NCBI RefSeq assembly: GCF_000332335.1
Contig: NZ_KB235948.1
Coordinates: forward strand, 5,971,137 to 6,035,136
Source: Kamptonema formosum PCC 10802
GTDB taxonomy: Bacteria; Cyanobacteriota; Cyanobacteriia; Cyanobacteriales; Oscillatoriaceae
Direction: 5' to 3'
DNA: 64,000 nt
Shown here: positions 25,831 to 33,882 of the stretch, in pieces
Position numbering within the stretch: the first letter of the stretch is position 1
Layout of the letters: the number at the start of each line of letters is the position of its first letter
Program-made: the position numbers and the translations under genes
The notes under the pieces: generated by a model
The model's database searches: none
What the model saw: the letters and a program-made list of their open reading frames with translations, nothing else
What the model was told of the DNA's origin: nothing

Positions 25831-26640
25831 TCACGACCAAATTCGCCCCCGGCGGAAAGGTTTCTTTTCTTTCGGAGATGACTGTTGTTTGGCCATTTGC
25901 TGCCACCAGAAGCCGTAGTCTTCTAAGCCGGTTGCTAGCAACCGGCGCTGCGCTTCTGTTTCGGGTTTTACCTCGGTTTTGGGTTTGGCTTCAGGTGCCG
26001 GTGTTTCCTCGCTTTGGGGTTTGTCCGAGGCAGCAGGTGCCGGCACCGGTGCGGGTGCCGGCGTGGGTGCGGGTTTGTCTTCAGGTGCCGGTTTCACGGC
26101 ACTTTCTGGGGTGATGGGCGCTTGGGGAATGGGTTGGGTTTTTGCCGTTGAGGCTTGCAATTTCAAGTAGTCAATGGCGTGTTTCCCACTTTTCCCGGCT
26201 GTGGTTATGGACAGGGTGTGTTTGCCTTTGGACAGGGCTTTCAGGGGGATTTCGTTTGACTGGACTTTCCCGTCTTTCTGTCCGGGGATTTTCTGGATTA
26301 GCTCGCCATCCAGAAACAGGCTATCCTCGGGTGAGCCAAAGCGTCTGTAAAGTAAAACTAGCTGTCCTTCTTCGTAGTTCCGCGTCAGGTTAAAATGAAT
26401 GTTGAGTTGAGCGGTTGCAGCCTCTTTGGCTGTCTTCGTGGAGCGAATCTGGCTGAGAATCCCTGGGACTTGCGGGCGGTTGACGGAATCTGAATCAGCT
26501 TCGACATCGTAGTTGAATTCTTGACTCCACCCGCCGGTTTGGAGAAATTCTTGCTTTCCTCCTTTGGGTTTGCCAATTTGCCAAAGGATTTCCACCGGCG
26601 GTGGAGATGCAGATGCTGTCGGGGGGGTTGCTTTAGGCAT
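25831..26640 (-). CDS. PatC-like cyanobactin-cluster protein with an added beta-sandwich domain
   Basis: This 269-residue protein has three parts. Residues 15-165 look like a carbohydrate-binding or galactose-binding-like beta sandwich (QEFNYDVEADSDSVNR, LFLDGELIQKIPG, KGKHTLSITTAGKSG). A Pro/Ala/Glu-rich linker covers about 170-225. The last 45 residues read LATGLEDYGFWWQQMAKQQ then KPFRRGRIWS, nearly the same as the small protein at 38087-38302. That C-terminal motif resembles, from memory, PatC/TenC/TruC proteins of cyanobactin clusters, whose role is not established. It closes the cluster downstream of the PatG-like gene. Confidence 0.6.
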   Translation of the reverse strand: MPKATPPTASASPPPVEILWQIGKPKGGKQEFLQTGGWSQEFNYDVEADSDSVNRPQVPGILSQIRSTKTAKEAATAQLNIHFNLTRNYEEGQLVLLYRRFGSPEDSLFLDGELIQKIPGQKDGKVQSNEIPLKALSKGKHTLSITTAGKSGKHAIDYLKLQASTAKTQPIPQAPITPESAVKPAPEDKPAPTPAPAPVPAPAASDKPQSEETPAPEAKPKTEVKPETEAQRRLLATGLEDYGFWWQQMAKQQSSPKEKKPFRRGRIWS

Positions 26641-26702
26641 TGGTGTGATGATATGCTAAGAGTAAATTATACTATCTCCGGTAGAAGACCCAACCGGATC
26701 AT

Positions 26703-26772
26703 TGGGCATGGCGCATGGGGCATGGCGCATGGGGCATGGGGCCAACCCAATGCCCAATGCCCCATGCCCGAT
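26703..26772. repeat. Heptamer repeat tract (ggcatgg / gcgcatg units)
   Basis: gggcatggcgcatggggcatgg and then cccaatgcccaatgcccc. It lies between the PatC-like and PatG-like genes. Confidence 0.75.
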
Positions 26773-26848
26773 CCGAGTTTTGCATCATCCGGATGCGGCA
26801 CCGGCGTGACTGGACACCGGCACGGCATGTTGCTGTGAATATGTTACC

Positions 26849-29107
26849 TCAAGACGACACGGACCAAGAGCGCACGTCGCCCAAAGTCACCGGCATGGGA
26901 TCTCGGACATCGATGGTAAACAGGAAGACTCTTTTGGCTCGCCGGCTGTTTTCTGGGTCATAAAATTTCAGCTTCATATCCCAGCAGTCGCTGTCAATGC
27001 GGCAGAAGGGGCTTTTCTCGACTTCGATGCTGTGGAGTTCCATGCCTCGGGCGATGGCTTCAATAAAAGTGGATGCGGCTTGGAAAACGTTGGTGGAGGC
27101 GAAGTTGAGGGCGCGATCGCGCGAGGTTTTTCCCAAGTTGCTCAAGTCGTAGTAAATGCGCTTCAGGAAGCTGTTGAGAGAGCGCTGTATGGCTTCCTCG
27201 CTGGCGGTTGGAGCGGAGGCGCGAACACTTTCTGCAGCGGCGCTCACCAAGCTATTGACGTTCCAGCCGTACATCCCCCGCGTGGAACGCACTGTAACAA
27301 CGGGAATCTCTTCACCTGAAAACAGTGTGACTGTCCTGTTGGTGAGGAAGCCGGGAAGGCTCATGCGCTCGATGTAGTCTTCGCTGCTTTCGGGTTCAAT
27401 TTGTCCGGCTAGGATTTGGATGAGGGTTTCGTAAACATCGCCACCAAACGCTCCTTTGGGTTCAATGGCGTAAATGGGGTTGAGTTCCTGGTTGAATGTC
27501 CAGATCAGCGATTTGGCTTCTGCGGTGTTTTCTGCTAAATAGTCTACCATCTGGCGGGCGTCGTAAGGATTGGCGGGAATGGTTGCGCCGTCGATGGTGA
27601 CTGCCGGCATTAGCTGTTTGAAGGTGTCGCGCCGCGCTTCAGATCCAAAGTCGAAGCCTACGGTTCCTAAGGCGTAGACTAGGTTTGAGACTGCGCTGGG
27701 ATTGATGGCATTAGGGCTTTGGCTGGCTGTAATCAACGAGGGGTTGCGCGAGGGGGCTGTATTCCCCGGCGTTGCCTGGGAAGCCACCAGTGCGGGCTGC
27801 GCTACTTCCTTATTGTTCTGGTTGCCAGGGTTGTGTGTGTCACGAGATAATACGGTCGGATCTGCCTCTAGGTTGGCGTTTCCAGGCTGTGTCAGGGCAT
27901 GAGTTAGGAGCGCGGTTGGCATAGCTTCTAGGGTTGCGCTATCAGCCGGCTCGCGCGCCACCGGCATCCCGTAGGATGCCTCGAAAGGAGATAGGGTTGG
28001 CTCCTCCTTTTCGGTTTCGCTCTCAGGTTGCTGCCGCGCCACCGGCATCTCGTAGGGTGCCGGGGAAGGAGGTAATAAGGGTTCGCCGGTGAGCAGTTGA
28101 AATGCGCCGGGAATGTTGAGTTTTCCTAGCAAGCAGCGTTCGGGTTCTTCTATTTCTTTAGGGTCGCACGGAAGGGCGCTGTTGAGAATAGCGGCGCGGA
28201 CTGTTTCGGCATTGGGTTTTTCGCCCATCTGCAGTTGCAAACTCATCAGCAAGGCGGAAATGCCGGTGACGATAGGCGCAGCGCAGCTGGTGCCTTTTTC
28301 CCGGATGGGTTCGTCGGTTCCGGGCTGTGCGCCCAGGATATTTTCCCCGTTTGCCATCACGCCTTGGTTCTGATACTGTCCGCCATAGTTGCTGAATTTG
28401 AAGGGCTGTCCGTCGTCTCTCATGGCACCCACGGCGAGGACATTTGGCAGTATGGCGGGCACGCACCAGCATTCACCTTTGTCGTTGCCGGCGGGGGCGA
28501 CGATTAAGATGTTATTGTCCTGGCACTGTTTGACGGCGCGGGCGAAAAGCTCTTGGGATATGCCGGTTTGTGTGGGCTGGCAGGCGGCAATGTGAATGAT
28601 GTTGGCTCCCGCTTTGAAGGCGGTGTTGATGGCGTGGGTGAGGTTGACGGGGGAGATGAAGTTATCGTTATCGTAGGCGATGGGAATGTTGATGCCGGTG
28701 CAGTGGGGGGCGATGCCGGGTGCCGGTGTGCCGTGCTGCCCTAAGATGGTGCTAGAAATGTGGCAGGCGTGGGCGGCTAGCTGAAGGCGCGACAGAATCG
28801 GTTTGGGGAAGGTTTTATAGAAGGCTTCTTTTTCTTCTTTGGCTTCGTCTTTGTCGTAGTCCTCTTCCTCTTTTTTGGCTTGCTGCTGTTTCTCGAACTC
28901 TAAAAACAGGTGGAGGTAGTGCAGGTATTCGTCGTTAATTTCGATGTCTGTCGCCCAGTAGGGGCGCTGCTGGGTAAAATTGGCACCGGCAAAGCAGGCG
29001 CGTTCCATGTCAACGGGACCGTCGAGGATGGCGATGGTGATGCGGGGGTCGCCTTTGGTGTATGTCCACAGGTCGGGGATTCCAGGAATGGCGGTTAAGT
29101 CGGGCAT
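26849..29107 (-). CDS. PatG-like cyanobactin macrocyclase: subtilisin domain plus PatG C-terminal domain
   Basis: The product is about 752 residues from ATG 29107 (MPDLTAIPGIPDLW); the frame is open further upstream without support. The subtilase triad is visible: D29 in AILDGPVD, H113 in AAHACH, S274 in KGTSCAAP, with oxyanion N208. Between D29 and H113 lies an insertion of about 50 residues rich in Lys/Glu (FEKQQQAKKEEEDYDK). It sits where PatG carries the capping helices that hold the follower peptide and keep water out; the PatA-like paralog lacks it. Residues 476-752 are the PatG C-terminal domain (LVYALGTVGFDFG to VRSWSVSS). I infer that it removes the follower and closes the ring. Confidence 0.82.
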   Translation of the reverse strand: MPDLTAIPGIPDLWTYTKGDPRITIAILDGPVDMERACFAGANFTQQRPYWATDIEINDEYLHYLHLFLEFEKQQQAKKEEEDYDKDEAKEEKEAFYKTFPKPILSRLQLAAHACHISSTILGQHGTPAPGIAPHCTGINIPIAYDNDNFISPVNLTHAINTAFKAGANIIHIAACQPTQTGISQELFARAVKQCQDNNILIVAPAGNDKGECWCVPAILPNVLAVGAMRDDGQPFKFSNYGGQYQNQGVMANGENILGAQPGTDEPIREKGTSCAAPIVTGISALLMSLQLQMGEKPNAETVRAAILNSALPCDPKEIEEPERCLLGKLNIPGAFQLLTGEPLLPPSPAPYEMPVARQQPESETEKEEPTLSPFEASYGMPVAREPADSATLEAMPTALLTHALTQPGNANLEADPTVLSRDTHNPGNQNNKEVAQPALVASQATPGNTAPSRNPSLITASQSPNAINPSAVSNLVYALGTVGFDFGSEARRDTFKQLMPAVTIDGATIPANPYDARQMVDYLAENTAEAKSLIWTFNQELNPIYAIEPKGAFGGDVYETLIQILAGQIEPESSEDYIERMSLPGFLTNRTVTLFSGEEIPVVTVRSTRGMYGWNVNSLVSAAAESVRASAPTASEEAIQRSLNSFLKRIYYDLSNLGKTSRDRALNFASTNVFQAASTFIEAIARGMELHSIEVEKSPFCRIDSDCWDMKLKFYDPENSRRAKRVFLFTIDVRDPMPVTLGDVRSWSVSS

Positions 29108-29204
29108 GATGGATTGAGACTTCAGATTTACTCTGCTATCTAGTTTAATGGAAGATTGCGCACAAAATTTGGCTTTCTCAGCCCCCTCGCCAGGACGGAG
29201 GGCG

Positions 29205-29635
29205 AGCATCCCATTCAAACTGTACGCCCTCTGCATTATGTCCAACCACGTCTACTATCTCATCGAACCGGCGGGGAAGATTTGCCCAAAATTATGCACT
29301 TCCTCAACTGGGCACACCAACCTGTGTTTCAACCGCCCCCTCAAACGCACGGGCCATTTTTGGGAAAAGCGGTATTACTGCGACGGTTTTGCGCCCTCAG
29401 ATAGGGAACGCGCTTTAAACACGCGCTCGTTATATTCACGGCAACCCTAAAGCTGCCAAAATGCGCAAAGGCTTTTTCTATGATTTCAGCAACTATGGAA
29501 GTTACGAACGCCTGACAGATGATGGACTCACCCAATGGCATCCAGCTTTCTTGCAACTGGGCAGCACTCTTGAGGAGTGTGCCCAGAAATACCGTAGATT
29601 TTGTCAAAAGTACAAACCCAAGGGAAAAACCCCTA
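29205..29635 (+). pseudogene. Broken REP-associated tyrosine (RAYT/Y1) transposase
   Basis: Pieces of one protein appear in different frames: KLYALCIMSNHVYYLIEP (the HUH-like His region in degraded form), PKIMHFLNW, LKRTGHFWEKRYYCDGF and KAAKMRKGFFYDFSNYGSYE. At least three frameshifts are needed to join them, and the N-terminal catalytic HUH part is missing. The order and wording match Y1 transposases of the TnpA-REP group. It sits between the PatG-like gene and the first precursor, and its 3-prime part is duplicated at 30345. Confidence 0.75.
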
Positions 29636-29873
29636 GCAGCTCCCACTGGGGGAGCCGGCTTTTGGCTGGGGTTCATATTAACCTTTCTCCCGATAAGAAG
29701 CGCTCAACTAGGGCCAAGTTGGCTCATAATGTGACCGCCTCCCCGGGGTGCGGGGGATCGGGAAACGACCAACTGGCACAGGTTGTGCGGAAGTTTATCG
29801 AAGCAAATCGAGCGCCAAAGGAAGCGGGGAAAGACTTTTGACATTTTTTGAGGCCGGTGTTAAGATGAGAGTG

Positions 29874-30053
29874 TTACTCGGCATCATCGCCGGCAAAGGG
29901 ACTACCACCAAATAATTTTCCTCCCCCTAAATATTCACCACTTGGAAGTTTAACTTGGGGCATCATCCCTCCCTTCTCGGCAGCACCGGCAGTTGCGGGA
30001 GAGAGGCGCTCAACGGGAGCGGCTTGCTTGGGCATAACAGTCTTGTTTTTCAT
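29874..30053 (-). CDS. Cyanobactin-type precursor peptide 1
   Basis: This is a 59-residue peptide. The leader MKNKTVMPKQAAPVERLSP matches the PatE-type leader pattern KKNxxPQ...PVxR. The variable part ends YLGGGKLFGGSP and is followed by the tail FAGDDAE. Cyanobactin macrocyclases cut after a proline or heterocycle in front of an AYDG-like follower; FAGDDAE is, from memory, the follower of anacyclamide-type precursors. No Cys is present, so no thiazoles are expected. GGAG lies about 10 bases before ATG 30053. Confidence 0.82.
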   Translation of the reverse strand: MKNKTVMPKQAAPVERLSPATAGAAEKGGMMPQVKLPSGEYLGGGKLFGGSPFAGDDAE

Positions 30054-30344
30054 TGGGTTAATTCTCCAAAAGTTACGATTGGCAAGGCTGTCGGCAATCG
30101 CTCCCTCTCCCCTCGTGATTTCTCCCTTGGGAGGTCGGGTGCTACTTCCGACTTACCTGCTGTGATTTTTGCACACACCTCCCCTCGCCGTCAAGGGGTT
30201 TGTGAGAAAATTTTGGGAATTTTTCTGCGGTCAATAGGCCAGAAAAGTGAGAGATCCTCCCCACGGCAATCACCCCTAACCCTGTGTGCTATTAGGGGTT
30301 TCCCCAGCTTTTGGCTGCCGGCAACTAATGCTTTTTCGCGTGAT
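30054..30344. other. Gap between precursor 1 and the second transposase remnant
   Basis: No gene is seen. It is the upstream region of precursor 1, with gtgattttt/cgcacacacc patches that recur upstream of precursor 3. Confidence 0.4.
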
Positions 30345-30540
30345 TTCTACAGGGCGCGGAAGCTACGAACGCCTGAGGTGCCGGGAGGCTATAAATGGCT
30401 GCCGCCGGGCGGCAACTGGGCAACACTCAAAGAGGAGTGCGCCCAGAAGTATCGTGGATTTTGCCAAAAGTACAAACCCCTTGGGGAAAACCCCAGCCCA
30501 GTCCCACGCTTGGGAGCCGGCTTTTAGCTGGGGTTCATAT
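30345..30540 (+). pseudogene. Second remnant of a RAYT transposase 3-prime end
   Basis: SYERL and then EECAQKYRGFCQKYKP repeat the end of the copy at 29205-29635 (SYERL, EECAQKYRRFCQKYKP), followed by the same ccggcttttagctggggttc DNA. It was duplicated together with the neighbouring precursor. Confidence 0.65.
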
Positions 30541-30582
30541 CAACCCTTCTTCCCGTAGGAAGCGCGTGTTAGGTTAGGGGAG

Positions 30583-30741
30583 TTACTCGGCATCATCGCC
30601 GGCAAAAGGGACTCCTCTACCTTCATATTCTCTAAATAAGGGCACCACCCCTCCCTTTTCGGCACCGGCACCGGCAGCAGTGGCGGGGGAATTGCGCTCT
30701 ACGGGAGCGGATTGCTTAGGGCTAACAGTCCTGTTTTTCAT
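30583..30741 (-). CDS. Cyanobactin-type precursor peptide 2
   Basis: This 52-residue peptide has leader MKNRTVSPKQSAPVERNSP, an Ala/Gly-rich spacer, a variable part ending FREYEGRGVP, and follower FAGDDAE. ATG 30741 follows AGGAGAAGTAAGCA. Only 40 bp separate it from precursor 3 upstream, so the two are probably one transcript. The core differs fully from those of precursors 1 and 3 while leader and follower are kept, which is the cyanobactin pattern of diversification. Confidence 0.82.
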   Translation of the reverse strand: MKNRTVSPKQSAPVERNSPATAAGAGAEKGGVVPLFREYEGRGVPFAGDDAE

Positions 30742-30781
30742 TGCTTACTTCTCCTAACTTGACAGCGAGCGGCGATCGGAG

Positions 30782-30940
30782 TTACTCGGCATCATCGCCG
30801 GCAAAAGGGTGAGTATTCTCGGTGAACCACTTATCGCCCCACAGGGGCACAACACCACCACCACCGGCAGCACCGGCAGTCGCGGGGGAGAGGCGCTCTA
30901 CGGGAGCGGATTGCTTGGGCATAAAAGTCTTGTTTTTCAT
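30782..30940 (-). CDS. Cyanobactin-type precursor peptide 3
   Basis: This 52-residue peptide has leader MKNKTFMPKQSAPVERLSP, spacer ATAGAAGGGG, a variable part ending DKWFTENTHP and follower FAGDDAE. It starts at ATG 30940 behind AGGAG. The frame is open upstream to 31015, but the extra residues are not part of the conserved leader. The core is aromatic and polar, with Trp and Phe, and has no Cys. Confidence 0.82.
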   Translation of the reverse strand: MKNKTFMPKQSAPVERLSPATAGAAGGGGVVPLWGDKWFTENTHPFAGDDAE

Positions 30941-31457
30941 TGGTTTATTCTCCTGGTTTTGATCGCAACCGGCAGTCAGACTAGCTCCGCTTCTCCTCCC
31001 GCACGACTTCCGCACAGGGGGCGTTCCTGTTGCCTGTCTGGCTTTACCTGCTTTAATTTTCGCACATAGATATCTAAATTGTCAAGCCCTTTTTGATAAG
31101 TTTTTTTGCTTATTTATTTTGGCACTCACCGGCTTTCAGGCATTATCGCTGACCCCGTTCTTCCCCCTTTCCGCATCAGGGGAAAGGGGGAAGCCGGCTA
31201 CAAAGGCGGCAGGGTATATCACCCCTTATTCCTGTGGCCGGCTTTTGGCTGGGGGAACAGTCTACCCCTCTTCCGATTCTAGGCTGTGGGAGGCCAAACT
31301 ACCTCAGAAAATGGCGGCTTTTGACACCTTGTTACAGGGAACTTTTAACCCCATAAAAAGTATAGGTTCTGCGGCAGTCCATCGAGGCGAATCAAGCGCC
31401 AAAGTCAGGGGAATTTGACTTTAGACTTGTTTTGAAGGGGGTGATAGAATGAGGGAG
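30941..31457. other. Gap between precursors 3 and 4 with a transposase-flank remnant
   Basis: At 31229-31275 the DNA ccggcttttggctgggg and ctcttccgattctagg repeats the 3-prime flank of the RAYT remnants. No gene is seen. It shows that a third duplication unit once lay here. Confidence 0.5.
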
Positions 31458-31625
31458 TTACTCCGCATCATCGCCGGCAAAAGGATTTGCCAAAGGAAAA
31501 CACTCTTTGGTTTCAAGATCGCAATACGCGCTGGCCACAATACCGGCAGCACCGGTACCGGCAGTCGCGGGGGACAGGCGCGCTACGGGAGCGGCTTGTT
31601 TCGGCAGAAAAGTCTTGTTTTTCTT
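31458..31625 (-). pseudogene. Cyanobactin-type precursor 4, start codon lost
   Basis: The frame reads KKNKTFLPKQAAPVARLSP, a spacer, a variable part ending CDLETKECFPLANP and follower FAGDDAE, 55 codons. The expected ATG is AAG, an in-frame TAA lies just upstream, and the distance to AGGAG is shortened to 6 bases. No other start is suitable before the leader motif. It therefore looks silenced. It is the only one of the family with cysteines. Confidence 0.75.
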
Positions 31626-32017
31626 GGAGTTCTCCTGGATTTACGGATAATAAGCGTTGCTTTTGGACCGTCTTTTGCCAACATCCGAGATTTAGACTCG
31701 GCTAGCTAGACTGCCCTGCGAAAAATTTATCACAATTGACTGCCGGTGTCAAGCCTATCTTGGGGAATAAATAGCTATATCTTTGGGGAGAGCCGGTTGA
31801 GGCGCAAAGGCCGTTTTTGGGCCCACCCAAAGAAAGGGATTGTCCCCGAAAACAGCGATTAATTAGAAACAGCCGGTAGAGAGCGCTATTCCGGGGGATT
31901 ATTTCACTTTTGAGCAACCCTTACGTCCCCCCTCTCCCATTTTGGGTTAGGGGGGTGAGGGCAATGGCAATTGGGGGCGATTCAGGGGCTGAATCTGCCC
32001 CGACATTAGAGTTGAAC
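31626..32017. other. Gap before the first methyltransferase-PatG-C gene
   Basis: It contains about 100 bp (31920-32025, ccccctctccc through gttgaactcaataaggcg) that is repeated almost unchanged downstream of the second fusion gene at 33790-33890. No gene is seen. Confidence 0.5.
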
Positions 32018-33694
32018 TCAATAAGGCGTAGACCAAGAGCGCACCTCGCCCAAGGTAACAGGGAGCTGGTCAATTACGTCAATGGTAAACCGGTAAACTT
32101 TCTTAGCTCGGCGGCTGTTTTCTGGGTCAAAGAACTTCAGCTTCACGTCCCAACAGTCGCTATCATACCGGCAGAAGGGGCTTTTCTCCACTTCGATGGT
32201 GTCAAGTTCCATGCCCCTGGCAACGGCTTCGGCAAAGGTGGAAGCCGCTTGAAAAGCGTTAGTGGCGGCGAAATTGAGGGCGCGGTCGCGGGCGGTTTGC
32301 CCTAAGTTGCGCAAGTCGAAATAGATGCGCTGCAGGAAACTGGCTAAAGAGCGCCGCATCGCTGACTCGCTGGCAGTTTCCGCTTCCGAACGCACCACTT
32401 CTAGGGCTGAGCTGACGAGGGTGTTGACTTTCCAACCGTACATCCCCCGCGTGTTTTGCACTGTAATCACCGGCACCACTTGTCCGGAAAAGAGTTTGAC
32501 AGTGCGCTCAGCAAGGCGTCCGGGGACGCTCACCCGTTCTACGTAGTCTTCGCTGTCTTCAGGGAGCACCTGTCCGGCGAGCATTTGCTGGAGAACTTCG
32601 TAGACATCGGCACCAAACGGACCTACCGGCTCAATGGCGTAAATCGGGGTCAGTTCCAGGTTCAGCGTCCAAATCAGGGATTTGGCTTCCGAGAGGTTAT
32701 TTTCCAAATAATCCACCATTTGGCGGGCGTCGTAGGGGTTGGCGGGAACCATTGTGCCGTCAATATTCACCCCAGGCATCAGTTGCTTGAACGAGTCGCG
32801 CCGCGCTTCCGTGCCGAAGTCGTAACCCAAGGTTCCTAAGGCGTAGACCAGCGTTGACCGGGCGCTAGCGGTCACCCCACCGGCAGCTTCTGTGGCGCTG
32901 AGGCCGGTGGTAGCGGTGTCCTGGAGGGCAGAGAGTTCTGAACTCGATGAGCTAATGTAGCGGATAGCGGTTGAAGTGGCTGCCGGTTTGTGAGCTTTAA
33001 TGTCCCCACAAAATACAGGAGCGTCCGGCAGTAATTTGAAGATTAAAAATTCACTTAGATCGCGAGACTGGACATCCTGAAATCCAGCTCGCTCAATCGC
33101 TTCCCTCATTTCGCTTAGGGGGGGAAGGTTGTGAAGGGAAATCTGTTTAACATGTAAAAGTTTCAGCTCGTCTTCGGGTGACAGAGGGGTTTCTTTGGGG
33201 AATCCGTCTTTGATGTACAGGGTTCCTTGAGGGCGCAGCACCCGGTAAACCTCTGCAAAAACTCGTGGGAGATCCTCCGCGTATCCGAGGGTTTCAAAGA
33301 AAACCACAACGTCAAAAATGTTGTCTTCAAAGGGGAGATCGTGAAAGTCTCCTACCTGAATCCGAACTCGGTCAGCAAGTCCGGCTTCCCGCACGAGCTG
33401 CTGAGCTTTACTAACTTGAGCTTCTGACAGGTTTATCCCCTCTACCCTCACGCCTTCGATGGTCTGAGCAATAACAATGCTCGGCCCCCCCGTACCGCAC
33501 CCGGCATCCAGGACATAATCTCCCGGTTTGATACCAGACTGGGCCGCCAAGAAAAGATTGGTAGCGTGAACAGGGTCAGCATCAGAGTCCGTCATCCGGA
33601 GTTGGCACCCTTGGTTAGTTGGAGAACCGCCAAGGCGATCGTAGTAATTGCTAACTCGCTCCCGGTATTGCAAATTTTCGGGAAGGTCTGGCAT
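32018..33694 (-). CDS. Class I SAM methyltransferase fused to a PatG C-terminal domain (copy 1)
   Basis: The product has 558 residues. Residues 1-235 form a UbiE/Methyltransf_11-type domain: motif I VLDAGCGTGGPS at 61-72, acidic loop GVRVEGINLSEAQ, RIQVGDFHDLPFED, and YRVLRPQGTLYIKDG. A Ser/Ala-rich linker (about 236-280) leads to residues 282-558, the PatG C-terminal domain also found on both proteases here. The methylation target is unknown; its place beside the precursors suggests a peptide terminus or side chain. The shared domain is probably a docking module. The promoter region resembles that of copy 2. Confidence 0.8.
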   Translation of the reverse strand: MPDLPENLQYRERVSNYYDRLGGSPTNQGCQLRMTDSDADPVHATNLFLAAQSGIKPGDYVLDAGCGTGGPSIVIAQTIEGVRVEGINLSEAQVSKAQQLVREAGLADRVRIQVGDFHDLPFEDNIFDVVVFFETLGYAEDLPRVFAEVYRVLRPQGTLYIKDGFPKETPLSPEDELKLLHVKQISLHNLPPLSEMREAIERAGFQDVQSRDLSEFLIFKLLPDAPVFCGDIKAHKPAATSTAIRYISSSSSELSALQDTATTGLSATEAAGGVTASARSTLVYALGTLGYDFGTEARRDSFKQLMPGVNIDGTMVPANPYDARQMVDYLENNLSEAKSLIWTLNLELTPIYAIEPVGPFGADVYEVLQQMLAGQVLPEDSEDYVERVSVPGRLAERTVKLFSGQVVPVITVQNTRGMYGWKVNTLVSSALEVVRSEAETASESAMRRSLASFLQRIYFDLRNLGQTARDRALNFAATNAFQAASTFAEAVARGMELDTIEVEKSPFCRYDSDCWDVKLKFFDPENSRRAKKVYRFTIDVIDQLPVTLGEVRSWSTPY

Positions 33695-33882
33695 AGGAAA
33701 AAGTCCCCAATCAATATGAGTCTTTCTGTATTATAAATACAATAGGGCACTTCTGGACTTTTGCACTTCTAATAAATAAATACCCTCACGTTCCCCCTCT
33801 CCCAAAATGGAAGAGAGGGGTGAGGGCAATGGCAATTTGGGGCGATTCACCGGCTGAATCTGCCCCGACATTAGAGTTGAAC

